64,000 nt of DNA from Zeaxanthinibacter sp. PT1 (lineage in GTDB: Bacteria > Bacteroidota > Bacteroidia > Flavobacteriales > Flavobacteriaceae): contig NZ_JAQPCN010000001.1 of NCBI RefSeq assembly GCF_028464225.1, positions 806,001 to 870,000 of the forward strand. The letters are read 5' to 3'. Below are positions 26,544 through 36,223 of the stretch, piece after piece. Made by a program: the position numbers and the translations under genes. The notes below the pieces were generated by a model. It was not told the origin of the DNA and did no database searches. It saw only the letters and a program-made list of their open reading frames with translations. Position 1 is the stretch's first letter, and every line of letters starts with the position of its first letter.

Positions 26544-26551
26544 CAAAAATA
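26544..26551 (-). promoter_or_regulatory. -7 promoter box TATTTTTG of the Skp-like gene
   Basis: Exact TAnnTTTG match 19 nt before the ATG at 26524. A second exact match, TATCTTTG, lies upstream at 26564-26571, so there may be tandem promoters. Confidence 0.5.
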
Positions 26552-26773
26552 AAAAAGCATTTACAAAGATAGGCTATGTTCGGGTAGGGAATAAAGTTCG
26601 CTCGCATACCCCCAGAACCTCCCATAGAATACATCTATGGTTTTTTAATTAAACATATATTACTTCTATTAAAAAGGGGCGCTGTATTCAGGTGTTTCCG
26701 CGGTTTTCTCAAAAGCAGACAGTGAATGGCTCCCTTGAAGCGGGAAAAGCCGGCAAAACGCCTTATTTACGCT

Positions 26774-27634
26774 TTAAAGCTCTCGCTTTAATAGATAGAC
26801 TACGGAAGAATACTCGCCCGTACTCCTGGCGGCCAGATTAGATTTTAGTCCGTTCCATAGCCCATGTAAAAAGCGATTTCTCCCATGTTTATACTTTTCA
26901 GACAAAAGTGATACATAGAAAGCATCAAAGATCAGCGGTTTTTCTTTCACCACCTTGAATCCATGTTCTTGGAAAATTTGATGAACGGCCTTACGTGAAA
27001 AATGCCAGATATGCCGGGGCACATCATACGCCGCCCAAAATTCCTTATAATGTTCCGCATCTTTCGAATTGAAATTCGGAACTGCCACGGTTAAAAGTCC
27101 ATCGCGACTTAAAAGCAATTCGAGTTGTTGAATGGTATTTTCCAGCTCCGTCAAATGCTCCAGCACATGCCACATGGTAATTAAATCAAATTTCTTACCC
27201 TGCAGCTGGTCTAATGAATCTACCAAGGCTACCCCTTTCCGGGAAGCATTATTTCTGGCCGTAGCATTAGGCTCCATCCCGGTGCACTTCCAGGATTTCC
27301 CCTGGGCATATTTAATCCAATCCCCGGAACCTGCTCCAATATCCAATAGGTTTCTGCCTGAATTTATATAGGGAGCCACCATCCTCATTTTTCTATACAG
27401 CATAAACCGCTTTACCAATTGGTATATTTTATCCAGGACTGAGGCATTAGAATCAGAGTGCGAAATATACTTACCCTTATAATAACCTTCGAGTTTATCC
27501 GGCACCGGAAAAGTCCGGAGCAGATCTAAATCAGCATTTCGGAATAAAGCGAATTCCTCGCCGCTCAAAGCATGATCTTTCAGCTTTAAGTATTGCTCAT
27601 TAAATTCCAGGTCTTTAGCCGAAGAGACTTTCAT
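26774..27634 (-). CDS. Class I SAM-dependent methyltransferase
   Basis: A 286-residue protein with the SAM-binding motif NLLDIGAGSGDWIKYA at about 93-108, the acidic strand end GMEPNA, and the post-motif segment FDLITMWHVLEHLTE. This order is that of the Methyltransf_11/23 superfamily. The C-terminal part is less conserved and includes ISHSDSNAS near the start and HIWHFS later. The substrate is unknown; similar proteins modify small molecules or sugars. It lies downstream of mnmG but is separated from it by a hairpin and a parS site, so independent expression is likely. Confidence 0.8.
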   Translation of the reverse strand: MKVSSAKDLEFNEQYLKLKDHALSGEEFALFRNADLDLLRTFPVPDKLEGYYKGKYISHSDSNASVLDKIYQLVKRFMLYRKMRMVAPYINSGRNLLDIGAGSGDWIKYAQGKSWKCTGMEPNATARNNASRKGVALVDSLDQLQGKKFDLITMWHVLEHLTELENTIQQLELLLSRDGLLTVAVPNFNSKDAEHYKEFWAAYDVPRHIWHFSRKAVHQIFQEHGFKVVKEKPLIFDAFYVSLLSEKYKHGRNRFLHGLWNGLKSNLAARSTGEYSSVVYLLKREL

Positions 27635-27651
27635 TTAGGTTCTATAATTAG

Positions 27652-27680
27652 AAAGCAGGAAGGTTGCGCCCTCCTGCTTT
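27652..27680 (-). terminator. Hairpin between mnmG and the methyltransferase gene
   Basis: A 9-bp perfect stem (AAAGCAGGA / TCCTGCTTT) around an 11-nt loop, followed on the minus strand by a T/A-rich stretch. It probably terminates mnmG transcripts. Confidence 0.6.
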
Positions 27681-27686
27681 AATATA

Positions 27687-27702
27687 TGTTCCACGTGGAA
27701 CA
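27687..27702. other. parS centromere-like site (copy 1)
   Basis: The 16-bp perfect palindrome TGTTCCACGTGGAACA. It matches the bacterial chromosomal parS pattern (TGTTTCACGTGAAACA in Bacillus) with compensating arm changes that keep the symmetry. It is bound by ParB for origin segregation. It is intergenic, between the mnmG stop and a hairpin. Confidence 0.88.
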
Positions 27703-27710
27703 ATTTGATG

Positions 27711-29591
27711 TTATCTTCCAAGGAAAACAAGTAATACGCTAATATCACTCGGAGAAACTCCACTTATGCGAGATGCCTGTGAGATTGTCACAGGGCGTAT
27801 CTTCTCCAGTTTTTCACGTGCCTCGAAAGACAATGACTTTAGTTTACGATAATCAAAGTTTTCAGGAATATTAATATTTTCCAACCGCTGCAATTTATCT
27901 GCGTTCAACTTTTCCTTCTCGATATAGCCGGAATATTTCACCTGGATTTCTGCCTGTTCCATCACCTCTCTGTCCAATTCGTGTTCTGCAACAAATCCGG
28001 ATACTTTTTCCAACTGCAGCATATGCTCCATGGTTACCTGGGGCCTTGCAAATACTTTAAACATTTTATCTGCTTGTCCTACTGTAGAAGAATTTAATTC
28101 TTCCAGTATAGGGTTAATCTCCTCGGGCTGGTAACTAGTATTCTTAAAGAATTCCACAAATTCTTGTGATTGCTGCGCTTTCTTCTCCATTCGCCTCATT
28201 CGATCTGCACTCGCTAAGCCGATGTCAAAACTCCTGGGGGTCAGCCTCAGATCGGCATTATCCTGTCTGAGTAATGTTCGGTATTCCGCCCTGGAGGTAA
28301 ACATACGATATGGCTCTTCGGTACCCTTGGTAATCAGGTCATCGATCAGTACGCCAATATAGGCCTCATCTCTTTTAAGAATAAACGGATCTTTTTCCTG
28401 AATTTTAAGATGAGCATTTATCCCGGCCATCATACCCTGGGAAGCAGCCTCTTCATAGCCGGTGGTTCCATTGATCTGGCCTGCGAAATACAGGTTTTCT
28501 ACCAATTTAGTCTCCAGTGTATGTCGTAATTGTGTGGGCGGGAAATAATCATACTCTATAGCGTAGCCCGGGCGGAAGAACTTTACCTTCTCAAACCCTC
28601 GCACTGAACGCAATGCCTTAAACTGTATATCTTCGGGTAAAGAGGTGGAGAAACCATTCACATAGACCTCCACGGTATCCCAACCTTCGGGCTCAACAAA
28701 TAATTGGTGACTGTCCTTATCCGCAAAACGGTTGATCTTATCTTCAATAGATGGACAATACCTGGGCCCAATACTCTTAATCCTGCCGTTAAACATAGGC
28801 GAACGATCAAAACCCTCCTTAAGTAGCTCGTGAACTGTCGCGCTGGTATGCGTCATATAACATTCCCTCTGTTGCTTAAGCAAAGGCGTATCGAGAAAAG
28901 AAAACCGTTCGGGATTATCATCACCGGGCTGAGGTATCATTTTGCTATAATCCAGGGATCGACCATCCACCCGTGGCGGTGTCCCTGTCTTCATCCGGCC
29001 ACTTTCAAAACCTAAAGATACCAGTTGTTCGGTAATACCGGTAGCCGCTCTTTCACCCGCTCTTCCTCCACCGAATTGTTTATCCCCGATATGGATAAGC
29101 CCATTTAAAAAAGTGCCGTTGGTCAATACTACAGCCTTAGCTCTTATTTCTAATCCCAACGAGGTTCTGACCCCCACTACCCGATTCTTTTCAATGATTA
29201 GTCCCTGAACCATTTCCTGGTAGAAATCCACATTCGGCGTACCTTCAAGCATCAGCCGCCATTCCTCTGCAAAACGCATCCTGTCATTCTGGGCACGCGG
29301 ACTCCACATAGCAGGCCCTTTGGACTTATTCAGCATTTTAAACTGAATAGCAGATCTATCTGTAACTATTCCACTATAACCTCCCATAGCATCCATCTCA
29401 CGCACAATCTGCCCCTTGGCTATACCGCCCATTGCAGGATTGCAAGACATTTGCCCTATGGTCTGTAAATTCATGGTAGCAAGCAAGGTTCTACTGCCCA
29501 GATTAGCGGCAGCAGCTGCTGCTTCCGCCCCGGCATGGCCACCACCTACTACAATAACATCATATTCCTGATCAAACATATCTAACTTCAT
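27711..29591 (-). CDS. mnmG: tRNA uridine-5-carboxymethylaminomethyl modification enzyme MnmG (GidA)
   Basis: A 626-residue FAD protein. The dinucleotide-binding motif [14 protein letters not shown] is at about 12-25, followed by [12 protein letters not shown] and the [21 protein letters not shown] and [13 protein letters not shown] signatures; a helical C-terminal domain binds MnmE and tRNA. With MnmE it modifies U34 of several tRNAs. The ATG at 29591 shares one base with the ybeY stop (TAATG), so translation is coupled. An internal ATG at 29579 is an alternative start. The gene is bracketed by two parS sites. Confidence 0.97.
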   Translation of the reverse strand: MKLDMFDQEYDVIVVGGGHAGAEAAAAAANLGSRTLLATMNLQTIGQMSCNPAMGGIAKGQIVREMDAMGGYSGIVTDRSAIQFKMLNKSKGPAMWSPRAQNDRMRFAEEWRLMLEGTPNVDFYQEMVQGLIIEKNRVVGVRTSLGLEIRAKAVVLTNGTFLNGLIHIGDKQFGGGRAGERAATGITEQLVSLGFESGRMKTGTPPRVDGRSLDYSKMIPQPGDDNPERFSFLDTPLLKQQRECYMTHTSATVHELLKEGFDRSPMFNGRIKSIGPRYCPSIEDKINRFADKDSHQLFVEPEGWDTVEVYVNGFSTSLPEDIQFKALRSVRGFEKVKFFRPGYAIEYDYFPPTQLRHTLETKLVENLYFAGQINGTTGYEEAASQGMMAGINAHLKIQEKDPFILKRDEAYIGVLIDDLITKGTEEPYRMFTSRAEYRTLLRQDNADLRLTPRSFDIGLASADRMRRMEKKAQQSQEFVEFFKNTSYQPEEINPILEELNSSTVGQADKMFKVFARPQVTMEHMLQLEKVSGFVAEHELDREVMEQAEIQVKYSGYIEKEKLNADKLQRLENINIPENFDYRKLKSLSFEAREKLEKIRPVTISQASRISGVSPSDISVLLVFLGR

Positions 29592-30010
29592 TATTGTTCC
29601 ACGTGGAACATTCCCAATTTCTCATTTTCTTTGTCACGCATCTGCTGTTTTTCAGCCTTGGTTTTATCTCCGAAACCCATCATATGAAGAAGCCCATGGC
29701 ACATCACACGTCTCATTTCTTCTTCCTGATCAGCTTGTAGATCTTTTGCATTTTCCTCAACCCTGTCCACTGATATAAATACATCTCCAAATACATTTCC
29801 AGAGTCACCATACTCAAAGGTGATGATATCTGTAAAATAATCATGGCCCAAATGATCCAGGTTGATAGCCAATAATTGATCATCGTCACAGAAAATAAAA
29901 TTCACTGACTCTAATTCATGATTTTCACTATAGATGACTCTTTCCAACCATTCGGTATATTTCTGCTCGTCTTCCAGGGTAAAATCAGTCTGGTAGTGAT
30001 ATTCTATCAT
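29591..30010 (-). CDS. ybeY: Endoribonuclease YbeY
   Basis: A 139-residue metalloprotein for 16S rRNA maturation and ribosome quality control. The zinc motif region reads [17 protein letters not shown]: the first two histidines (HxxxH) are present, but the third ligand position of the Proteobacterial motif (GYDH) is D-K here. As I recall, other Bacteroidota share this. The last codons (M-F-H-V-E-Q) are encoded by a parS palindrome. The 5' end overlaps the tail of the DUF4175 frame by 26 nt, and the stop overlaps the mnmG start. Confidence 0.93.
   Translation of the reverse strand: MIEYHYQTDFTLEDEQKYTEWLERVIYSENHELESVNFIFCDDDQLLAINLDHLGHDYFTDIITFEYGDSGNVFGDVFISVDRVEENAKDLQADQEEEMRRVMCHGLLHMMGFGDKTKAEKQQMRDKENEKLGMFHVEQ
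29595..29610. other. parS centromere-like site (copy 2), inside the 3' end of ybeY
   Basis: The same 16-bp perfect palindrome TGTTCCACGTGGAACA as copy 1, 1908 bp away. It covers the last six sense codons of ybeY (apart from their two outermost bases) and ends 4 nt before the mnmG ATG. Confidence 0.88.
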
Positions 30011-30527
30011 TGGCCTTAAAATATTCTTTGATGCGTATTTTCAAATTTTCCCGCAAAGGTAAGGCTTGCCTATTTAATATTTCTATTTCAGGGCCATAAT
30101 TCTCCAGTTCCCTGGGTCTCGTAGTTATCGGTGTATCAAAGACTTGCTTATTGCTCCTGCTTTCCCTTTCTTGCTTCTCTCCTTGCTCTAATGCGGCATT
30201 TTCCAGCTTAAGCAGCTGTTGCTTGATCATATTCACTTTATTCATGCCTCGCTCTGTAATACCGTTCTCCAGCAAATCATTTTCAAAATCCTCCATTTGA
30301 CGCAATAATCGCTGTGTCAGCGACCTTTCTTCCCTGCCTATCATGTCTTCCAATTGCTTTTCTAACTGCTGCCGCAACCGTTGCTGTTGCTTATAAATCT
30401 CGTAGATCTCTTCCAGGGATTGCTCGTTTGAACCCTGACCGGAATTACTGCCGTTCTCACCGCCATCGCCCTCGCCTTCCCCGGATCCATTTTCGCCTTT
30501 ACCATCCTTTCCCTGGCCTTTTCCAGA
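29985..30527 (-). pseudogene. C-terminal part of the DUF4175 gene, cut off by an in-frame TAA
   Basis: Immediately after the TAA at 30528-30530 the same frame stays open for 180 codons. It first continues the Gly/Lys/Glu-rich linker (SGKGQGKDGKGENGSG) and then a helical segment (EIYEIYKQQQRLRQQLEKQ). The end matches, from memory, the normal C-terminus of DUF4175 proteins (EILNRQALPLRENLKIRIKEYFK). An ATG-initiated product of 130 residues is possible from 30377, but no promoter or ribosome-binding site supports it. The last 26 nt overlap ybeY. Confidence 0.7.
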
Positions 30528-33428
30528 TTATTCACCTTCCTTCCCCTGTCCCGGTTCTTTGCCTTCTCCCTGCTGTCCTTTTCCTTTGCTGCCGAGTTGA
30601 CCCATTTGTTGTTGCAATTCTCCTTGTCCCTTAATTATATCGGGCAGTTGAAATCCTTCTTCCTGTGAGCCGGAGCCCGGACCTTGTTGTAAGCTTTGCT
30701 GCATATTCTCCAGTATATTTACCAAAAAATCGGCAAGGCTATTTGCAGCTGTAATCACATATTGCTGGTATGAAGCTCCCTGGTAAACCTGGGTTTCCGC
30801 GAGGCTAACGAGTGTCTTGTCCATATTATAATACACCTCTCCTATTTGCTCGTTTACAAATTCGGTTAATTCAGACCTTCTAAGTGACAATGCAAATAAA
30901 CTATCATCCACATGAGTAAATAACTGTTGTAGTTCCTGCTGATCTTTTACAAGTTCCCCGTAAGGTGCGAGATCGGATTCCCGCTGTGACAAAGCATCGT
31001 AGAGCCGTTCTTGCTTAAACGAAAAACTTAATAGATTATCCAGAATCTGACGTAACATTTCCGCATCCTCGGCCATGCCTTCACTACCCCCACCTGCCGT
31101 ACCGGCCTTTTGCAGAGACTCGGCCATTTCCTTCAGCTTCTGCGCAGCAGATTCCTGTTTTTGAGAAGCTTTTTTACGATCCTCCTCCTTTGCTGATTTA
31201 TTCTCCGGGCTTTGTGACTTTAGTTTATCTAAGGCATCTTCTTGGTCCTTTTTTATATCCTCTTGTCTGCCTTTGTCAAATGGCAGATCCAAAGGTTTCT
31301 TTAGTTCCTTGTTATCCCTGTTTAAGGATTCCATTTCCTGGGCCGCTTTGATAAAATCCTTATTTAATTCCTCTTGAAGAGGTGCTAGAGAATCTGCCTG
31401 TTTTCCTGATTTTGCCAGGCCCTGTTGTTCTTCTGCTTGCTTCTCTAACTTAAACCCCAACTGAGCCGCCTTTTCAGTTACATAGTAACGTTTGGTCAAT
31501 TCTAACAGTTGTTCCAAACTTCGAGCGTTGTTATTTTGGTTCTTCGCCAATTCTTCAAGACGATTCTGCAGATCTTCTTTATCAATCTTATCCGCCACAT
31601 TATTCAATTCTTCCAACAGACGCTCGTTTTTCCGGGCCAACATTTCTTGTCTTTCCAGGCGTTCCCGTAATAATCGGTTCTCAGCGTCTCCCTTATCCAT
31701 GGATTGCAGGTTATCCTTTAATTCCCTGGAAAACTTACCCATCATTTCTTCCTGACGTTCCTGTTTTTTCAGGAACTCGGAAATCTTCTGTTGGTCGTTA
31801 AACTCTAATACGTCCTTTTCCTTCTGCTGATTATTTAGTTCCTCCAGTACCTCTCTTTGGTCTTTTAGATTCTCCAGGGTTTTACCCAGCTTCTGAATCG
31901 TATTATTCTGCTGTTCTAATCGCTTGTCTCTTATTTCATTTTCACCCAGTATTTTTAAAGAAAAAACCTGGCTTTTACTCGTTTTACCGTTACGTAGACC
32001 GTCATTATCTTTCACGGTAAAGTAAAGCTCATAGGTGACTCCATCTTCCACCTCTAACCCGCTTGGCCACAAATAGAAGAAATCCTGCTGTAAGGCTGAG
32101 GGCTGTTCCAAAGTTAAATATTCAGGCATATCTTCCTGTCCCTCAGGATAATATGTTATACCCAAATGGCTGAGACCATGGTCATCAGAAACCTTACCCA
32201 TAAAGTAGTTTAATTGGGGATTAATAGAATCCCTCTGTTGGCTTACTTCTATTTGGGGATAGGCATCCGGCACGACTTCAAGCTTGTATTCAAGTTCTTC
32301 GAAACTGTCCACATTTGCATTGGAGGTAACAATCCGGTATTCACTGTCCCTGAATATCCTCTTATTAAAATTGAAGCGATCAGCCTCTCTGATAAACCGG
32401 GCCAGGGTGTCTTCAAAGGATATTTGTATATCATCGGTGTGTTCTGCCCTGATATTCCATTCAACCAGGGTTCCTTCGGGTATCCTGGCATTTCCTGTGC
32501 TCCTGATCAGCTCATTTTCCCTGTCCAGGTACTCGGGGTACACGAGTTGAAGACTAAAATCCTGTATTTCCGGGATGTCTAAAGCTTTTAATTCATAATC
32601 TTCTGAGCGAATTCCACCAGCTGTAAAATAAAAACTGGAGTTCGTTTGTGGTGGTTTCAAAGTATAACTATAAACTTCATTTTCTTCCTGCATCAGGATA
32701 TTCCTGCCATTGAGCACCAGGATCATATTCTCCGGTCTTACTTCCCCTTCAGTGGTTACCTGTATCCGAACAGGCTGGTGCTTCAATACGTTTAAATCCA
32801 TAGGCTGAACAACAAACGCGAAGGGAGCCGGCGGTTCATAGTAGGTTGTATAATCCACTACCCTTTTATAGGAGGCTGTAAAAGAATCTAAGTTTCCCGA
32901 GAGCCATACAATGGCTGCGATAAGCAATGGTATCAGCAGGTATTTCGCATTCTTAAAAACTTTCCTGAACTCGAGCGCATTCTCAAAAGGCACATGTTTT
33001 AATGCAGCCGAACGTTGCTCTATACTGGCGATCAGTAATTCACTTTTCTGATCATCCTCTACCAGATCTAACAAATTAACCAGCTTGTCTCCTACCGTAC
33101 TAAAATGTTGTCCAATGATCCGCGAGGCATCCTTTTCCGTGATTCCCTGTTGAATTTTCAGTAATCGTAGCAAGGGGATCAGTACATAGTACAGCAAGAG
33201 GGCTGTTGTTAGCAGCACAAGACCCCAGAATAATACAGACCTCAGTACCGTATTTAACCAAAGGAAATACTCCAGCCCCATTACCAACAACAGGTATAAT
33301 AAAACTAGTACTGTAGAAAGAATTATTCCTTTTACGATCATGCGCAGGTAATACCTACGCATAAATCGGTTCAACTGAGCCTTTATATACTTGTACGTTT
33401 CCAGGGGTCTGAGTTTTGTACTTAGCAA
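30528..33428 (-). CDS. DUF4175-family membrane protein, prematurely terminated
   Basis: 966 residues of a protein that in relatives has about 1100. Hydrophobic helices lie at about 30-52, 58-82 and 160-178, followed by a large extracytoplasmic beta-rich region (about 180-500), then a very long Glu/Lys/Gln-rich coiled coil (about 500-780) and a Gly/Gln/Lys-rich linker where the stop falls. There is no ATG near the expected N-terminus. TTG at 33428 is used because the residues after it (YKYIKAQLNRFMRRYY) match the family; the next ATG, at 33362, would lose them. Function is unknown. Confidence 0.75.
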   Translation of the reverse strand: MLSTKLRPLETYKYIKAQLNRFMRRYYLRMIVKGIILSTVLVLLYLLLVMGLEYFLWLNTVLRSVLFWGLVLLTTALLLYYVLIPLLRLLKIQQGITEKDASRIIGQHFSTVGDKLVNLLDLVEDDQKSELLIASIEQRSAALKHVPFENALEFRKVFKNAKYLLIPLLIAAIVWLSGNLDSFTASYKRVVDYTTYYEPPAPFAFVVQPMDLNVLKHQPVRIQVTTEGEVRPENMILVLNGRNILMQEENEVYSYTLKPPQTNSSFYFTAGGIRSEDYELKALDIPEIQDFSLQLVYPEYLDRENELIRSTGNARIPEGTLVEWNIRAEHTDDIQISFEDTLARFIREADRFNFNKRIFRDSEYRIVTSNANVDSFEELEYKLEVVPDAYPQIEVSQQRDSINPQLNYFMGKVSDDHGLSHLGITYYPEGQEDMPEYLTLEQPSALQQDFFYLWPSGLEVEDGVTYELYFTVKDNDGLRNGKTSKSQVFSLKILGENEIRDKRLEQQNNTIQKLGKTLENLKDQREVLEELNNQQKEKDVLEFNDQQKISEFLKKQERQEEMMGKFSRELKDNLQSMDKGDAENRLLRERLERQEMLARKNERLLEELNNVADKIDKEDLQNRLEELAKNQNNNARSLEQLLELTKRYYVTEKAAQLGFKLEKQAEEQQGLAKSGKQADSLAPLQEELNKDFIKAAQEMESLNRDNKELKKPLDLPFDKGRQEDIKKDQEDALDKLKSQSPENKSAKEEDRKKASQKQESAAQKLKEMAESLQKAGTAGGGSEGMAEDAEMLRQILDNLLSFSFKQERLYDALSQRESDLAPYGELVKDQQELQQLFTHVDDSLFALSLRRSELTEFVNEQIGEVYYNMDKTLVSLAETQVYQGASYQQYVITAANSLADFLVNILENMQQSLQQGPGSGSQEEGFQLPDIIKGQGELQQQMGQLGSKGKGQQGEGKEPGQGKEGE

Positions 33429-33546
33429 GATAGTTGTTGTACCAGGACGTATCCTTAAAAAATGTGTTAAATATCCCCTGAAAGGCCTAGGCTGCCTGAC
33501 AGGGGGATTGGCTGATGATCCGGTTTTATGCTACGATGCTAAGGCT

Positions 33547-33554
33547 TATCTTTG
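33547..33554 (+). promoter_or_regulatory. -7 promoter box TATCTTTG of gltX
   Basis: Exact TAnnTTTG match 19 nt before the ATG at 33574. It also decides the start, since the frame is open 183 nt further upstream. Confidence 0.6.
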
Positions 33555-33573
33555 CGGGCAAAACCAGGAAGAG

Positions 33574-35085
33574 ATGAACAAGAGAACCAGGGTGCGATTT
33601 GCGCCGAGTCCTACGGGACCGTTACATATAGGGGGAGTTAGAACCGCTTTATTCAATTACCTGTTTGCAAAGAAAGAAGGGGGCGACTTCATCCTGAGAA
33701 TCGAGGATACGGATCAGAACCGCTACGTGGAGGGTGCGGAAGCATATATCGTGGAAGCGCTGTCCTGGTGCGGAATCCAGTGCGATGAAGGTCCGCATGT
33801 AGGAGGTGATTACGGCCCGTACCGCCAAAGTGAACGCAAGGCTATTTACGCCAAATATGCTGATCAACTAATACGGGAAGGTAAAGCCTATTACGCTTTT
33901 GATACCGCGGAAGAACTGGATGAACACCGTAAAGATCACGAGGCCAAAGGCAAAACCTTTATCTACAATTGGCACAACCGTGAAAAACTGAGAAATTCAC
34001 TCTCCCTTTCAAAGGAAGAAACTTCCCAACTACTTGATGAGGGAACGGAATATGTTATCCGTTTTAAAAGTCCCGCAAAGGAGAGCCTAGAACTCCATGA
34101 TATTATACGGGGACAGATCACCATTGATACCGCCACCCTTGATGATAAAGTATTGTTTAAAAGTGACGGTATGCCTACCTACCACCTGGCTAATATCGTT
34201 GATGACCACTTAATGGAGATCTCACACGTTATCCGTGGCGAGGAGTGGCTTCCTTCCTTAGCGCTCCATCAATTGCTATACAATGCTTTTGGATGGGAAG
34301 CCCCGCAATTTGCACATTTACCGCTGATCATGAAGCCGGTCGGCAAAGGGAAACTGAGTAAGAGAGATGGTGAAAAACTCGGTTTCCCGGTCTTTCCCCT
34401 GCAATGGGGAGAATCACGGGGGTATAAGGAAGATGGCTACCTTCCTGAGGCAGTAATTAATTTCCTCGCCTTACTTGGATGGAATCCCGGAACGGAACAG
34501 GAAATATTCAGCATGGAAGAACTGATGGCCCAATTCTCGCTGGAACGTGTCAACAAATCAGGAGCGAGGTTCGACCCTGAAAAAACCAAGTGGTATAACC
34601 AACATTACATTCAGCAACTAAGCGCCGCAGATCTCGCACGCCGATTTCAGCCCCTATTGAATGACATCCTGGATGAGAAAGGCAAAGCGCTGCCCGGTAT
34701 TGAAACTATAGAAAAGGTTGTTGCACTGGTCAAAGAACGGGCCAGTTTTATACAGGATCTCTGGCCATTGACCTCCTATTTCTTCATCGCCCCGGAATCT
34801 TATGATGAGAAGGCCGCTAAAAAACAGTGGAAAGATGGAACCCCGGGCATTCTTAAGGACGTTCTCAAAGTGCTGTTATCTGAAAATGACTTTTCGTCAG
34901 AACCCATAGAGAAGGCTGTAAAGGAACATATACAGGAACAGGGATTGTCCTTTGGACAAGTAATGCCTCCTTTAAGACTCGCAATTGTGGGTGCCATGCA
35001 AGGTCCCCACCTCTTTGATATCATTTCCCAGATCGGGGCGGAAGAAACCAGAGAACGGATCGAAAAAGCTATTGACACTTTGTAG
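33574..35085 (+). CDS. gltX: Glutamate-tRNA ligase
   Basis: A 503-residue class I synthetase. The ATG at 33574 gives the family N-terminus RVRFAPSPTGPLHIGGVR, with the HIGH-type motif HIGG; the KMSKS-type motif is KLSKRDG. The C-terminal helical anticodon-binding domain is complete. It charges tRNA-Glu in the cytoplasm. It is monocistronic, between its own promoter box and a strong terminator, and divergent from the DUF4175 gene. Confidence 0.97.
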   Translation: MNKRTRVRFAPSPTGPLHIGGVRTALFNYLFAKKEGGDFILRIEDTDQNRYVEGAEAYIVEALSWCGIQCDEGPHVGGDYGPYRQSERKAIYAKYADQLIREGKAYYAFDTAEELDEHRKDHEAKGKTFIYNWHNREKLRNSLSLSKEETSQLLDEGTEYVIRFKSPAKESLELHDIIRGQITIDTATLDDKVLFKSDGMPTYHLANIVDDHLMEISHVIRGEEWLPSLALHQLLYNAFGWEAPQFAHLPLIMKPVGKGKLSKRDGEKLGFPVFPLQWGESRGYKEDGYLPEAVINFLALLGWNPGTEQEIFSMEELMAQFSLERVNKSGARFDPEKTKWYNQHYIQQLSAADLARRFQPLLNDILDEKGKALPGIETIEKVVALVKERASFIQDLWPLTSYFFIAPESYDEKAAKKQWKDGTPGILKDVLKVLLSENDFSSEPIEKAVKEHIQEQGLSFGQVMPPLRLAIVGAMQGPHLFDIISQIGAEETRERIEKAIDTL

Positions 35086-35106
35086 GCCAGAAAGATCTTT
35101 AAATAC

Positions 35107-35146
35107 AGAAAGGCGCATCGCGGTAATCGGGATGCGCCTTTCTTTT
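35107..35146 (+). terminator. Rho-independent terminator of gltX
   Basis: A 13-bp perfect stem (AGAAAGGCGCATC / GATGCGCCTTTCT) with an 11-nt loop and a following T run. Confidence 0.93.
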
Positions 35147-35228
35147 TTGCCGCAGTGTAACAAAACACGAAATTAACCTACTGATATTACGAACTCTGCG
35201 TATATTAAACCACCTTAAACAATCAATC

Positions 35229-36158
35229 ATGATGAATTTCCTATTAATTCCGATCGTAATTTTCGGAATCCTCCTTTTGCTGGCCTCTTTTTTCGTGGTC
35301 AAACAGCAAACCGCTGTTATCGTAGAACGTTTTGGACGATTCCTGAGCATCAGGAATTCCGGTTTGCAAATGAAAATTCCGTTGGTAGACCGTATCGCGG
35401 GACGTGTGAGCTTGAAGATACAGCAATTAGACGTCATCGTGGAAACGAAGACCCGTGACGATGTTTTTGTTAAACTTAAGATTTCCGTACAGTACGTTGT
35501 GATCCGTGAAAAAGTCTACGAAGCTTTTTACAAGCTGGAATACCCCCACGAGCAGATCACTTCATACGTGTTTGACGTGGTCCGGGCAGAGGTTCCTAAG
35601 ATGAAGCTGGATGATGTCTTTGTTAAAAAGGATGATATCGCTATTGCCGTTAAGGCTGAACTGCAGGATGCGATGCTGGATTACGGTTATGACATCATTA
35701 AAACATTGGTCACAGACATAGATCCGGATGCACAGGTTAAATCGGCCATGAACCGTATCAATGCTTCTGAACGCGAGAAAATAGCAGCCCAATTTGAAGG
35801 GGACGCAGCCCGAATTCTTATCGTGGAAAAAGCCAAGGCCGAAGCGGAAAGCAAAAGGCTCCAGGGCCAGGGTATAGCCGATCAGCGTCGTGAAATTGCT
35901 CGTGGACTTGAAGAATCTGTCGAGGTACTGAACAAGGTAGGGATCAATTCACAAGAAGCCTCTGCGCTTATCGTTGTGACACAGCACTATGATACATTAC
36001 AATCTATCGGTGAAGAGACCAATACCAATCTTATACTACTTCCTAATTCCCCACAAGCTGGTAGCGACATGCTGAACAATATGGTGGCCTCTTTTACCGC
36101 CAGTAACCAGATTGGAGAGGCCATGAAAAAGCAGAAAAGATCCAAGGACAAAGAATAG
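35229..36158 (+). CDS. SPFH/band 7 (stomatin-like) membrane protein
   Basis: A 309-residue protein with an N-terminal membrane helix (about 3-24), then the SPFH core: QQTAVIVERFGRF, GLQMKIPLVDRI, ETKTRDDVFVKL and YDIIKTLVTDIDPD. A coiled coil rich in A, E and K (about 175-225, INASEREKIAAQFEGDAARI) and a polar tail follow. Such proteins form large rings in the inner membrane that scaffold or shield proteases. No NfeD-like partner is adjacent. The start is one of two adjacent ATGs. Confidence 0.92.
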   Translation: MMNFLLIPIVIFGILLLLASFFVVKQQTAVIVERFGRFLSIRNSGLQMKIPLVDRIAGRVSLKIQQLDVIVETKTRDDVFVKLKISVQYVVIREKVYEAFYKLEYPHEQITSYVFDVVRAEVPKMKLDDVFVKKDDIAIAVKAELQDAMLDYGYDIIKTLVTDIDPDAQVKSAMNRINASEREKIAAQFEGDAARILIVEKAKAEAESKRLQGQGIADQRREIARGLEESVEVLNKVGINSQEASALIVVTQHYDTLQSIGEETNTNLILLPNSPQAGSDMLNNMVASFTASNQIGEAMKKQKRSKDKE

Positions 36159-36161
36159 CAA

Positions 36162-36200
36162 AAAAAGACCCTAAAGTATATTATACTGAAGGGTCTTTTT
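36162..36200. terminator. Long bidirectional terminator
   Basis: An outer stem of 11 bp (AAAAAGACCCT / AGGGTCTTTTT) encloses a second inverted repeat (AGTATA / TATACT). It lies between the SPFH gene and the convergent 36224 gene, with A and T runs suitable for both strands. Confidence 0.9.
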
Positions 36201-36223
36201 ATAATGTCTTAATTACGAGTTAT

